The notes under the pieces were generated by a model. It did not search any database. It saw only the letters and a program-made list of their open reading frames with translations, and had not been told where the DNA came from. 64,000 nt of DNA from Onchocerca lupi (Eukaryota; Nematoda; Chromadorea; Rhabditida; Onchocercidae), in assembly GCA_028564675.1 (NCBI GenBank), contig JAOVVO010000444.1, positions 1-64,000 on the forward strand. Direction: 5' to 3'. Numbering within the stretch: the first letter of the stretch is position 1; each line of letters opens with the position of its first letter. This document shows positions 49,354 through 62,485 of the stretch, piece by piece. The position numbers were made by a program, and so were the translations under genes.

Positions 49354-52300
49354 TCTATTAGCTCACTGATACAACGAAATGGTCGGTGATACAACGAAAT
49401 TATCTTTTATTTCAAAAATTTTTTATCGGATGAACTATTTGATTCCATTTTGATATGATTAGTGATGTTAATTGGTCAGTTATGGTCAGTGATGTCAAAA
49501 TGATATCAATATGAGATAATTGTCTGATAATATCTGATAATGACCATGATATTTCCATACTGATTTGAAATCATAAGTATTTATACGATCAAAAAACTTT
49601 GTTGATAGTAATTTTGAATTTTTTCCTATCAGACATGAAAATTTTAAGAAATAACATAAACATAGTGAAATTGGCATTCAAATTAGAATATTTGAATGGT
49701 TAATTTTAGAAATACAACATGGACATGTAAAAATTCCGGATTTGATTGTATCTCCAATAGGATCAGGAACTCATCAACAAAATGCTGATGGTAATAGACG
49801 TCGTGATAGGTGGATTAATTTTTTCTAATTTAATTTTAAAAAAAGCTGCTCGTTGAAATTTTATATATTTTTGAAAATTGTAGACATTTCGTACTTTTTA
49901 CATTAACAATGAAATGAATTAAGTAGAAATTTAACTTAAATTTTCGAAATAAAATTTAAGCTTTTGGATTTAAAGAATTTATTCGTGCTTGTTTTCCATC
50001 AATTATCTCATTTGTATTTTCAACATTAACAAGGAAGTGAATCCAAATTTAAAACCAAATTTTTAAATAAAAATTTCAACTTTTGGATCTAAGAAATTTA
50101 TTTATATTTATTTTCCATTAATTACCAAATCTATGCTTTGTGCATTAACAAGGAAATTGAATTCAAATTTAAGTTTAGATCCAAAATTTTGAGTTAAAAC
50201 TTGAATTTTTAGATCCATAGAATTTATTCATTTTACTTTCCATCACTTTTTAAACTACAGTATATTGTCCGCCAATTTGTTGCCAAAATAATTTTTATTA
50301 ATTTAGTGCAGTTTTTTTCTCCTCATTTTTTATTAGTAATTATCTCTCGTCTTTGAAATATTCATGGATTCACCTTTTTTTTCCGAAACTTTTTGTTTCC
50401 TGTTACTTGCAATATTTCGCAAGCAAAATGCATGCATACAAATAATATCACCACCTTCCCTTTTTCAAAAAGAGTATAATTTTAATTCAATTGTAGTAAG
50501 CCTAAGTTAGCTATGATCATTAAAATATATCCAAATTCCATCAAATCCAAAATTCAGCCAATAACAGAATGTATTCCAATTCAAATTTTGCCGAAAATTT
50601 ACATAAAATGAAATCATTACGTTCACTACTCGGCGAAGATTATACCGGCGAACTTTTTCGCAAATTAATACATTTCAGGAAAGGAATGGAAAGTTTATAT
50701 TTTCTTGAATAATAGTATTTATAGATGTTGAAATAGAACTTTCCGAAAATGTTCGCAAATAGTTGTTTAGCGATTCAGGAAATGTTAATTTCAGGGAATC
50801 AAAAAAACAAAGGCGCAACAGGACCACATTTACGACATTTCAACTTCATGAATTGGAGCAAGCTTTCGAAAGGTGCCATTATCCGGATGTGTATGCCAGA
50901 GAAGTATGTTATCAGGAGGAGCTCGAATGTTTCCACTTTTATTTTATTCAAGATTTGGAAAAATTGATAAAAATTTACGTTTGAGTAATTGCTACACTTC
51001 TACACGAGGAATTCATTATGATTAATCTGAAACATTTTTTATTCAATAATAAACAATGATATCTTTCCTTGAATCATTTTAAACGGAAGTTAAAAATTCT
51101 TCTTTCATTGTCCACTGAAATGAAATTTGACTTTAAAACGTGCGAAAAAACAATCAATAAACAGTCATTCAAATAAGTTCATTTTTAGGCATTCTAATTA
51201 GTTCATATTTTATGCGAAAATCATCTTTTCTTTTCAGTTACTGGCTCAGAAAGTGAAACTTCCTGAAGTTCGTGTCCAGGTTAATTATTTAATTGTTATT
51301 TCATATTTTATTCTCTTTCCTTCTTTAGTAATTGATTCCAATTAACTTATATATATTTCAGTTTATCTCGAATCTTATTTCATTCAATTCTTCAAAAACC
51401 AAGTATTAATAACTTTGTCAATATTTATAATTTTATACGAAATGGAAGCAAATGCAAAGTTTAAAAAAGAATTTCAAAATAATGTTTTTGAAATTTTAAG
51501 TCACTTAAATTTTGCATTTGTAATAATTCGAAAATCTAAAGCTTTTAGCTTCGATAATTTTGGTAACCTGAAAAATTTTCATCTTCAATAGAAATATTTA
51601 TCTTAATTTTTAAATTTTTGAATTCTAAATAAAATGATTAAAGTATTCGAATTTGAATTATCTTAGTTTTATAAAAACTAGACTTTTACAATCTTTAGAC
51701 GATAAATATGACCTTTTAGAAGAAGGGTAATCTTCTTGTCTTGTTTCCACTCATTAATTAGCCGTCAAATAGTGATTGTGAGAGAGTACCAAATAATCTC
51801 AAATTTCATCCCTTCAAACTGTCAATTCCAATTGTTATTTCCTTCTTCAGCCCGATCTCTTTGCTATACACCAAAAACAAAATGACATAATGACAAATCT
51901 CTTCAGACTTTTTCCTCTCTTGTTAATTCCCATTAAGACCAATCGCTAATCTCTGAATTAACGATAAATTCTCAAAAATTATAGTCACGAAAAGGACATA
52001 AAAATGTCGACTAAAATGATAACTTTTTCGGATATAAGATTGCTGGAAAAGATCTTTTTTTTTTCTTTCGAGGGATTGACATGTTTGTCCTTGTTGGTTC
52101 ATTTAAAATTGTTTTCGTGCTTCTTGATTTTTAACATTCCTTGCTTGTAATAATCCATTTTTCGGAATTTTTCGACAGAAGTATTAATTTTTTTCTAATT
52201 AACAATTAATTTAAAGTACCAATTTACCTGAGGTTCAATTGTATAGCTATTCAGTATAGTGTACTTTTGGGCACTAATACTATTTTACGCAGAATATAGC

Positions 52301-53532
52301 CAATAAATGACTGATTAAACATCTTATAAATAAAAATAAATCAATCAATAATTAAAAGCTTATAAAAAGTAAAAATCCATAGGCCAGATGTCAAATATTT
52401 TGACTTAATTAAGCAGCTGGTTAATTCAAACATCAATAGATTGATGGCGCATTAGGAGAATTAAAGACTGGAAATAAGAATTAAATGGCTCTCAGTAATT
52501 AGATTAGAAATTAATGAATTAAATAATGAAATGAATTTTCCCTGTTAACTGATTCGGATTTAATATGTTTGCTAGATCAAAGAAATGTTTTTTTTTTTTT
52601 TTTTTTTTTTTTAAGGTATGGTTTCAAAATCGACGTGCCAAATGGCGTCGTCAGGATAAGGCGGAAAGTAGTGCAATTGCTGATTTACCGCCTGTTCGAC
52701 ATAGTACTCCTGGAATACCGTCATGGGCATGGATGACACATCCGGATGATTTTTCCGGTTTAATGCATCCATTTGTTCAACAATCAAACGGTTTACCCGG
52801 ACCAGATATGGTCTTTCCTTTCTTCAATTCTTTGCTTTGTTTTACATTTTTGCTTGATTAATTCATCTTATTTCAAATGTTGAAGCATTTTTAATACGTC
52901 TACATACGTGTCTTACTTGTAGTAAAAAGCTGATTAGTTAACGCTTGAAATTATCATCGTTTGATTTGAAGTGAAATTTAAAAAAAAAATTTTCATATTT
53001 TCAAATCTATTGTTCGCAAAATTTTCGAATCTCACCTCAATTTTAGATTGAATTTTGTTAGCATAATAAGTGAACTTAATTTTTAAAACTTTTTGAACAT
53101 AAATTTTTCATCCGTGATTTATATCAAAAAAAACTTTGAAGTTATATTTATGATAAAATATTTTCCTAGAAACAAATTTAGCGTTTGTTCTTTTTTTTTT
53201 TAACTTTACCTTTAAGTTAAGTGCTTTTTTCTTTGTTCATACATTTATTCGACATAATTTGATATGAAAAAAAGAAGTACAATTATTATTTCAATTTATG
53301 AATATAATTCATTTCATTTTTTTAGATCATGAAAGCACCTTCATCTTTCTGTTTTGGATACCTACCAACGGCAACACCTACGGCAAACACGTACGCAAGT
53401 GTTACAAGTTCAGCAATTGGTGGTATACCATCGTTTCCTGATATTGAACCACAAAATGGTGGAATTCACAGTGAGCAGAAGAATATTTATACAAATAATA
53501 ACAATAATAATCATAATAATATAAATGTGTAA
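49270..53532 (+). CDS. ceh-8: Rx/CEH-8-type paired-like homeodomain transcription factor
   Basis: Exons: 49270-49381, 49710-49809, 50795-50903, 51238-51279, 52616-52810, 53326-53532; all in phase; 254 residues. The homeodomain spans about residues 76-135: RRNRTTFTTFQLHELEQAFE, RCHYPDVYARE, LLAQKVKLPEVRVQ, VWFQNRRAKWRRQDK. It carries Gln at position 50 and matches Retinal homeobox proteins much better than aristaless. It should act in the nucleus in anterior neurons, as known for Rx/CEH-8. Exon 1 starts at ATG 49270 after an in-frame stop. It encodes SSTLLTNNSN, eleven histidines and HSISSLIQ, which resembles the Rx octapeptide (HSIDAILG, an eh1-like Groucho contact). Downstream of the homeodomain are a Pro/Trp-rich region (GIPSWAWMTHPDDFSGLMHP) and an Asn-rich tail. 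No OAR motif is visible. Confidence 0.92.
49321..49353 (+). repeat. (CAT)11 coding repeat (His11)
   Basis: Eleven pure CAT codons inside exon 1 of the Rx-like gene. The pure codon run is prone to length change, so the His tract may differ between individuals. Confidence 0.9.
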
Positions 53533-53749
53533 ATCAATGAATAGTTTTTCATGAGGAGCAGGAAATTTTAAATCTCAAAATGAACCATAACTAGATCTAT
53601 TTTCATTATCTTTTTGTAAAAATTTCAAAAATTTGATACAGTTATGCAAAAATGGAATGTAGCAACTGAAACATTAACAAATTTTTCAAATATCAGTGCT
53701 TATTTTGTCTTAAAATTGATTTGAAAAGTTATGGAAATAATACAAATCA

Positions 53750-53755
53750 AATAAA
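53750..53755 (+). promoter_or_regulatory. Poly(A) signal AATAAA
   Basis: AATAAA 218 bases after the Rx-like stop codon. Confidence 0.35.
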
Positions 53756-53925
53756 TTTTGCAAACTTAACTATGATTTATCATCAATGAAAAGTTTTTTG
53801 ATATGTTTGTTACGATGTGAACTATCAAGAAGAGAAGAAAAGATAAATGAAATCAGATTAATTTGCAAATTTGTTCAGCTATTGATCATAATGATGAATA
53901 TTTTTACTTTTAAAGGAAACTAATT

Positions 53926-54007
53926 AGTATCTTAACACTCATAATTAATTGAAAAATTATCTAAAAAAATTAATTAATTAAAAACTAGCTGTGAGTATTA
54001 AGATACT
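53926..54007. repeat. Inverted repeat able to form an 82-base hairpin
   Basis: Arms 53926-53941 and 53992-54007 pair over 16 bases with one C/T-type mismatch. Inside, AATTAATT on the left can pair with one of the AATTAATT units on the right. The size fits a small-RNA precursor or a miniature transposon remnant; nothing identifies it further. Confidence 0.6.
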
Positions 54008-56918
54008 GATCAGATTTTCTTAAAATTAAAAATACTCATTATTAAAATATATGTATGTCAAATCATGTGCAATCAGGAAATCAAAGAGTGATTGTTATTA
54101 ATTAACATCTGGTAATTAAAAATTTGATCCTTTTGTTAATTCCAAATTTTACTCGGATATTGAACAGGAAATTCCTTGCGAAGTTTCCTATCGATTTTTC
54201 CTTGTTTATAGATTTAATTCTCAAGTTTGCTTTTAAATTCTAAATTTTCTAAACGAATAAAATGGTGAATGAGAGAAAAAAATTGAATGTGAACGAAAAA
54301 ACGATTGAGCTCATATATGTGAAAATTTCACTCTTCATTTTTAAATTGATGGTATGCAGTCATATCAACAATTTTTCATAATTGATAATTTTGATAATGG
54401 CACTGATAACAGATCCTTCTTGATGTATTTACTTTCATTTATTTTTAACATATTTCCGGACAAATAATCACTAAGTGTTTCCGTATTTTCTTATCGTCTT
54501 TTGCCACTTCCCATGATATATCATTTTATGATTGTTTTAATGTCCTCTTAGTATTTTGGTCATAATTCAAAAATTTGATTTTTTTTTTTGGAATTTGAAT
54601 AATATTTTGACTTTTTCTTGCAAACATTTTAAAAAAAAAAATTTTTGCTGAAATTATCTCCTAATATAATTTTTCATAAATATAGAAACAAAGATGAAAA
54701 AAAGAAAAAAAGAAAATGAATACTTCTCATCCGATTTGAAAAAAAAATGAAAAAAAAAAGTCTAAATTGCAAGAAAAATGAAAAAAGCATTGTGATTTTA
54801 TTTATCAATTGTCATTAAAATTTTAAATTTCTTATGATTTCATAATTTTATTCAACTTCACCCATCGTATTAGATATTATATTTACTAAAATTATTTTAT
54901 GTTTCAAATTTTCGTGATCTATTTTGAAACAGAAAGATCAAATTCTTTCATAGATTATTTCTACCTATATTTCTTTCATATGAATTTGTTATTAAATAAT
55001 TTCTACCTATCTTGATGATTCCAGTCCCAAAAAATTATGGTTTCTAAAACTTCGAATAAAAATTCGGAATATTAACTTTTCCCGAGAGAAATGATCGTAT
55101 AAGAATAAATGTGAATGAATTATATCTATCAAAAACTTTACTCGAGAAATATTTGGATCGCTTTTTGAGAATACATACTGTTAAGTATTTTTAGCTAATA
55201 CATTCAAAATGAATTATTTAAATTGTTTTTTACAATAATTAAAACCAAATAATATTTATCAGTTTGTTCAAGATAAGAAATATGTAAATTTTGTGAGCAA
55301 AAGTTTTTTAAAATGAATAGATGAGTGATGAAAAAGAGAAAGATTGTTGAAGAAAATTAAATGAGTAATTGCAAACTAATGTTTGGTCTTTTTCTTTTTT
55401 TCTCCTCTTTTTTATTCCATTTTTATAGTTGCAATATTTTAAAAATCCTATTTAAAGTCTTTCTTTCCAGTCAATCGCGAATATCTGTCTCGATTAGTCA
55501 TGCTCTTCTCAGTCATATTTTTGATGATAATATCTACCGTATTCTGTTCATTAAATTACTGTAAATCGGGAAAGCTAAGCAAAATTGCAAAAAAAAGTCT
55601 ATGCTGCATGCTGCATACAGTCGTTAATGCATACTAGCCAATATTTCGCAGAATTATCGTGATGGAAACTGCAAACTGAAATATCAATTATTTTTTGTTC
55701 TTTATGAAAAAATAAAAAATAATAGTTGAATTAATTTAGAGTCATTTTCTAACATTGCTATAAATTGTATTTTTTTTCTTTTTTATAATATTTGATGAAC
55801 TTTTCAGATCATCAATATTTGAGTGACCTTTCACCTGCTTAAATATGTTCAGGTTTGTTTATACTAATGAAAATTCAAATTACAGACCGAATGCAATCTC
55901 ATCTTTTATTTATCATTTACATCCTGCCATGCTTTTCATTAAATTTAGCAATTCCGTTTGAACGAATAGCTAGTCGAGCAATGGTACCTTAAATAGCATT
56001 CATCCATAATGGCAAATTTTGTTTCTTGCTTCATTCTCCGTTAAATTACTCGAATATTTACTTATTTAATTCATCATTATTTCATGTTTTATTTCAATAA
56101 AATTTTTGTTCGAATATATAGAAGAAAAAGCGAAAATTTTATAATTTTATTAGCAATAATGGTTAAAATATGCTCTTAGCTCAAACAAATTAAATCTAAA
56201 AATAGCTATATAAATAAAGATATGAATGTTTGTTGTTACTTTTGACACAATGTTGCAAATTCGTCACCGATTGCTTTGAAATTTTGATATATTGTTGCAA
56301 TTCCCTTCGACAATTCATACATCCAAGATAAGATAGTGGTAATTTGCGTATCTCAAAAAATATTTTGAATAGAAATTTTTAACCATGAAAACACACATAC
56401 ACGTATAGTCTAAGCAATAAAAACTAAAGCAGTAGAATTAAAATATTTCTACCACAAAGCTTCTTTTTTTTTAGTATTTCTGCCACATAACTTCTCAATT
56501 TTTTAACTTTCGATTTAGCGAATTCTTCAGATAGAACGATTTATGATTCTTTATCGAATAAATTTAGTAATTTTACTAGGAATTAAGTGCACATTGAAAT
56601 TATCTAAGCTTATATAACTGCAATCGACTCCTCTATATATATAATGCACAAAAATTTTGAAGAGCGGAATGCAAATTCTGCGGAAATTTGATTAATTAAA
56701 CTATTATACATAATTCTTTTCAATTAAAATATTCTCAGCTATTTGATTACTTTTTAATTATGCTCAATTATTAATTTTATAAAAGATTTTCAAATTTTTT
56801 TGGTTTTAGATAAAATTATCCTAACATTTGATAAAACCCTAAAGATATATCAACAAAATGGATTGATGAGTTAATTAGTAGCGATTAGAAAATGGACTAT
56901 TGACTGAAGCTGAGATAT

Positions 56919-58565
56919 CTAATGGGCAGCTTCTTGTTCTTCAATTTTCTTGAATGCTTCATAAGCTGTTTCACTCATCAATTCTTTCAATTCATTTGCA
57001 TCCTTCACTTTCAACTTGTACAACCAGCCTGGAATTATATTACGAATTCTTAAAGTTTTATCATATTGATGCAATGATTAAAAGATTATTTTTTGACAAG
57101 GAATCATGCAGTATTTATTCTCATATCTTCAACCAGCAATCTGATTGCCAGAAAAAGAAAGAAAATTTGAAACAAGATCAGTAATTCAGAATAAAAATAG
57201 ATTAAATAATCAAATAAGTTTTACTCAAAATTATATTTGTGTCACTGTATGGTTCTTTGCAAAATAAATCTTTCTTACAGTAACAAACTGTGAAGTGATT
57301 CTCTTGTCTCCAATCTTAGTATTAAAAAAATCTGCACAAGAAAAAATGAAGTATATTCACTTCCCTACTATCTAATCATTTTCTTGTTAATCTGGAACCG
57401 GAATTATTTTCAAACTTGATTAAAAGTCATTAAATCATAGTTTCTGATTAATGAATGACCGAAAATTTCTAAGTAATGAATGAATGAAAATTTCTTTATT
57501 AACTGTATTTGGAAAATTAAAACATACCTTTGTCAAAAGCAGACTTATTAATCAAAGATGGATTGCTTTCAACTTCGATATTCTTTTCCGTAACTGTCCC
57601 AGAAATGGGTGAATAGATATCTGATGCTGCTTTTACACTTTCCACTGCTCCAACTGAATCGCCTGCATGCAGTACTTTCCCAACTTCAGGCAGTTCTGCA
57701 TAAACAATATCACCAAGTGCTGACTGAAAATACTTTTCTATATTTTAACAAAAATATACTTTTTAAGTATTTACCTAAATTTAAACGTAAATTTTTTGAG
57801 TAACGCAACTATCGGGATCATCATACAACCGAATTATGAATATATGATGGAAAGAAAAACTGAACAACTAAAATATCCTAAAGTGATTCAAAAAAAATCT
57901 TGAATTTCTAACTGTCTAAAACACTACTCTGAAAGATTCCGTCAAAGTGTCATATAAAATCAGTTCTATAACCAATTTACCAAATCTAGCTATCAGAAGT
58001 ACTAAACCTGCGCAAAATCACTGATTCCAACAACTGCTGTATTACCTTCGATGATGACCCATTCATGCTTCTTTGTATAATATCGATCTGTAAATATTCT
58101 TTTGGAAACAATTTATTTATTTATGGCCCCATTTTATACAGTTCTACTTAAGATTGCTCATACTTTTAATATAAAACTTTTAATATAAATCTCATACTTT
58201 TAATATAAATCTAGTCTTACCTAAATATTTCATAATGAAAGAATGATTAGGCAAAATGAAAATACAATAAGATATATTTCTTCGTCTTTTAAAGCAAAAC
58301 GGATACTATTAAGCACGTTTTGAACAAATTGTTGATAACTTTATTAGTAAATGGATCAGACTGTGTGATAAGTTCTAACTTCAATCACAATATTATTGAT
58401 GAGTTCCAAATAAATAATCGATCTGACTTTAGAAATGATCCATAACATACCAGAATATAAGCATTGCGATGTAGCAATAGTTCGGTGGATTGGAATGAAC
58501 AATGATTCTGATGTGACGATAAATGGATAAAACCTTTGAATTGCTCGGGTCCAATATGTTATCAT
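56919..58565 (-). CDS. GCSH: Glycine cleavage system H protein, mitochondrial
   Basis: Minus-strand exons: 58451-58565, 58008-58087, 57528-57723, 56919-57028; all in phase; 166 residues against 173 in human. It carries the lipoyl arm that shuttles the aminomethyl group between the P, T and L proteins in the mitochondrial matrix. The first exon is a typical presequence (MITYWTRAIQRFYPFIVTSE, then SLFIPIHRT). It is followed by YYTKKHEWV, VGISDFAQSALGDIVYAELP, the lipoylation block GAVESVKAASDIYSPISG with the modified lysine, NPSLINKSAFDKGWLYKLKV, and the terminal LMSETAYEAFKK. The start follows a TTTGACAG acceptor. The alternative short start MKYL near 58232, also in phase with exon 2, would lack a presequence and is less likely. 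Confidence 0.95.
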
Positions 58566-59399
58566 ACCTGTCAAATATTTGAAGCAATAAAATATTTTAA
58601 CTAAGTTATCGTTTAAGTTTTTTTTAATAATAGATTACATAATTTTTTTTAATAAGTAACAAATTAAATTAATAGCTAAATAGGTAGGAGCAGGAGAAAT
58701 ACTTTCAACATGACGCAGATAAAGTTTCTAATCTAGCACAACTCTATAGTGTTGAATTTAATTAAGATATAATAAAGATATAATTCTATGAATTGAAGTA
58801 TCTTCACAAATTTTACATAAATCTTAATATGTTATTATGTATCGATTTTCGCCAAACTTCTGGTCATTTCACTTCGAAATAAATTTGGCAATCTATTTTA
58901 TTTCATTAATTAGTTATTCCAATTTCATTAATTTGTTTAAGAATGATGTCAGAAAAAGTTATGGAATCTGCAGGAAAAAGTAAAGATAGCCTTTCAGGAT
59001 AAACGATAACAATATGATTTAACTCTCATCCGATTTCATTGGCTTACTTTCTTTTTTAAAATATAAAAACTCATTCTTCCATGATATAAAAGTTATCAAT
59101 ATCAAGATAAGCACGGAAATAGAAGGCTGAAGGTAGATTTTCATGGATGTAACGGTATTTCGACGATCATACTATTGTGGAAATGAAATATCAGATGCTT
59201 TACCTTATCTTCGTCTTTCCCGAATTCAATTGCTTAAATGTTTATAAACTTGATGTAACAACATACTAATTCAATTTTTCATTTTTATTATTATTTATTA
59301 CTGTAAAATTCCTCTCAATTTCACTTCAATTTCTTCTCTTTCTTCCTTGAATAAAGATTCTATTTTATTCGACTCACACATTCTGTAGTGTATTTTCTA

Positions 59400-59420
59400 T
59401 TTTAACGATAGATTTTAACT
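59400..59420. repeat. 21-base exact match to 48103-48123
   Basis: Second copy of a short intergenic direct repeat; see 48103-48123. Confidence 0.6.
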
Positions 59421-59800
59421 AATCGTACGATATTTAATACAAATTAGTAATTTAATGGATTCTAATTGAACAATTTTTTTTTTAATTTCAAGATACTTCT
59501 TGCATTTTATAATATACAAATTTTAATATATAAAATTTTCGATTTTTCAATACACAAATTATGCTTAATGTAGGATTGAAACATTTCACTATGCCTGATA
59601 CTACAGGAGCGAGACATTTTATCAGTCTGCATTAATGATTATATTTAACGAAAATAAGTTATTAGGGATGATAAATATATCAACTGATCATATCAACATA
59701 TCAAGAATCTGTGATTAGTTCCCCATTACATATATGACTCCCTCAAAAAGAAAACCGAAAAGTGACAATATCAACCTCACCACCTTGCAACCCCTATTCA

Positions 59801-59822
59801 CTTATCACTACTCAGTGATAAG
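59801..59822. promoter_or_regulatory. Perfect palindrome with paired TGATAA sites
   Basis: CTTATCACT and AGTGATAAG are perfect inverted 9-base arms around an ACTC loop. Each arm contains a GATA-type core, so it could be a dimeric factor site. It lies between the divergent GCSH and ALG10 genes. Confidence 0.4.
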
Positions 59823-60216
59823 CCGTGCCATAAAATGTGCCAAGTTTGTGACTCATTCGTTACCAGTTGGCGCTAAATTACGTTTATTACGTTTCTGTGC
59901 ATTTTCTATTTCCGGAATTCCGGAAGCATCGTTATGTAATTTTAATTATTAGCTGGTTATTCGTCGCATCATATGGTATGACATTTTCATCATTTTTGAG
60001 AAAAAAAATGATTGTAGTATATTAAATCAATTGATAATCAATTAACATGATTATGCCAGTATTTCGTTTTTGCAGCAAATAAAACGGCGATAATCATAAC
60101 ACGACGAATAGATAGAAGAAGGAATCAGATCTTAAAAAAAAAAAGACTAATTGTTCTAAAAACAGAGAAAAAAAAAAACGATAACTATGCAGATGCAGAT
60201 TGTCATCCAATAAGAA

Positions 60217-62485
60217 ATGAATAATCAAATAGGTATGGTATTTTCATTATTTTAGAAAAAAAAAAAGAATTATCATTTCCCCTAGATTTGATCGCTTTCC
60301 TTTGACAAATAAACAACTCTCATTTATCTTGAGAGGATTAAAAATGACATTAATATATTGCAATTTACTTAGACTAACTGTTTACAGTCTGTTTTGCTTG
60401 CAAGATATTTAGAAAATTTGAAAAAGTGTATAGATAAAAAGAAAGCATATTTTCATTTATTATAAATTTTGGTTTTCAAAATTATTCAATTGAATTGTTT
60501 TAATATGTTCTAATTAATTCTGCCTAAAGCGTTTATTGCATGAAAAATAAAAAATAAATAAAAAATTCGAGATTTTAAACATGACATAATAGGAAGTGTC
60601 TGCTGCATTCTCTTTTTGTGGCTCATATATAATTTTATTAAACAACAACGCTAATTTTTTTTTTTTTTTTTTGTTGAAGCAATAAAACTAATTTTTTACT
60701 TTACTAGCATAAGAAGGGAATATATTTCCATCCCTACAAAATTGTATAGTAAAACAATAAACCAATAATTTAAAAAATCTCCAATTTCCTTTTTTTTTAT
60801 TTTAGCAGACTGGTTTATTGGCAGTCTTCTCGGTATATTACATTCTTTCCTTGTAAGTCATGTGTACAAGATTGTGCCAGAGCCATATATGGATGAAGTT
60901 TTTCACATAAATCAAGCACGACGTTTTTGTGTATTAAATTTCACGTTAGTTATGATTTTATTATTATTTATTTTATCAGTAAGACAGCACTGTTCTATTT
61001 CAACGTTATAATTTTAAAAAATGTCTCAGAAGGCATCACATGTGGATGCGTAGTTTTTATAGATAGATTATGTAAAAAAGAGGCAGAAAAGATTAGAGAC
61101 AGAAGAGCTGCTAGGATGTATCTGTAATTTGTTTCAGTATTGTAAGAGAATTTCAGTCGGTTTCCTTAGTAATTGTAATTAATTGGTTTTATAGTAATTA
61201 TATATATTTGGAATTGTAATTAATGGATGAAATGAGTTGATTGTGTACATATTTATTGGATAGTTGTATAATTTGAATTTTCCTTTGGAATCAGATTGCA
61301 ATGATTCTTTTTTATTCGTTGTTTGTTCAAAAAAATTCTGTAAACTAATATTAAGATGATTTCAGATGGAATCCAAAAATTACAACGCCACCAGCTTTAT
61401 ATATACTTTCGTTACCATTTTTTTGTAGTTATGAAAGATATACGAATTCTGCCTTGATTCCCTTCGCTTTTGTCGGTTGCATCAAATTCCGGCAACTTTT
61501 CCGGAAACCCACATCCAAATTAAATTCTCGTTATCTAGAATTTATATTAAGTTCTTTGATTGTTCTACTGCTCCCTGTGCTTTTTCATTCTTCACTCTTA
61601 TATTATACAGATTTGTTATCAATAACAACACTGCTGTGGGGTATTTCTCTTGAGCCGGGTATACTATCCTCCTTTATTTTCGCAATTTCCATATGTACCC
61701 GACAAACAAACATCATTTGGGCAGCTGTCTATGGTTTAACTCATTTGTTTATTTTATTTAAAAAGAAAAACAAGGATACCTTATCAATAATGGTGCTGAT
61801 TAGGAGCTTGCTACATCTTTGGTCATTACTGTTATTACCTATTGGTTTTATTATCTTTTTCATATTGAATGGTAATAGTATAGTGCTTGGTGATCGTTTG
61901 GCTCATCAGCCAGTGCCCCATTTCATGCAAATTTGTTATTTTTTGATCTTTCTATGTTTCAGTGCAGCACCTTTATTGGTATTCTCTTCCAAAACTTATC
62001 GTTGTCTCAAGTTTATCATTCGTAAGCCTTTTAAATTATTAATTTTCTCTTTACTTTTTACATGTTGCGTTTATTTTTTCACGTTCGAACACCCATATCT
62101 GTTGGCTGACAATCGTCATTTCATTTTTTATATCTGGAAACGATGGTTTTCACGTCATCAGTATTGTAAATATGTTACTATAATTCTTTATATCATAGCA
62201 CTTCAGTTATTTAGCCAAATGATAGAGCATATTCCAAGAATTCTTACTTTGTTATATATTTTGGGGGCAGCAGCAGTACTAGTACCAGCGCATTTGCTGG
62301 AACCAAGGTATTTCATCGTACCTTATATTTTCTGGCGTCTTAGTTATCCAGAACGACGAATTCCAATAATTATTCTTGAATTAATCTATGAACTTTTTAT
62401 AAATGCTGTTGTTTTACATATGTTCCTGTATAGGCCATTCGAATGGTTACATGAACCAGGTGTTAAGCAAAGATTCATGTGGTAA
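60217..62485 (+). CDS. ALG10: ALG10 alpha-1,2-glucosyltransferase (ER, GT59)
   Basis: Exons: 60217-60232, 60806-60944, 61366-62485; in phase; 424 residues. It adds the third, terminal glucose to the dolichol-linked oligosaccharide in the ER before N-glycan transfer. Family blocks in order: EPYMDEVFHINQARRFC near residue 30 (family EPYMDEIFH..QAQRYC), WNPKITTPPALYILS, LYYTDLLS, ICTRQTNIIWA, NSIVLGDRLAHQP, YLLADNRHFIFYIWKRWF, LLEPRYFIVPYIFWRL and the ending QRFMW, identical to the family C terminus. About a dozen hydrophobic segments are present. The first exon is only 16 bases (MNNQI); it is inferred from a phase-1 ATG exon with a GTATGG donor and is less certain than the rest. The third exon is unusually long for this window. 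Confidence 0.94.

Larger units (their letters stand above)
53533..56918. other. Intergenic region between convergent genes
   Basis: 3.4 kb tail-to-tail spacer between the Rx-like gene and GCSH. AATAAA at 53750-53755 may end the Rx transcript. A long imperfect inverted repeat lies at 53926-54007. The open frame near 55361 is hydrophobic, AT-driven and unsupported. Confidence 0.6.
58566..60216. promoter_or_regulatory. Shared upstream region of GCSH and ALG10
   Basis: 1.65 kb between divergent starts. It contains the second copy of the 21-base repeat (59400-59420), a perfect 9-base-arm palindrome (59801-59822) and a less AT-rich stretch (about 59730-59950) with a 72-codon plus-strand frame that resembles no protein I know. 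Confidence 0.5.

Noticed and set aside
55361..55564. 67-codon hydrophobic frame
   Set aside because: Phe/Ser/Leu-rich composition expected from T-rich DNA; no neighbouring exons.
58202..58240. Short GCSH first exon MKYL
   Set aside because: In phase, but it lacks the mitochondrial presequence that exon 58451-58565 supplies.
59734..59952. 72-codon plus-strand frame (MTPSKRKPKSD...)
   Set aside because: Starts inside the GCSH/ALG10 promoter interval, contains the palindrome, and resembles no family.
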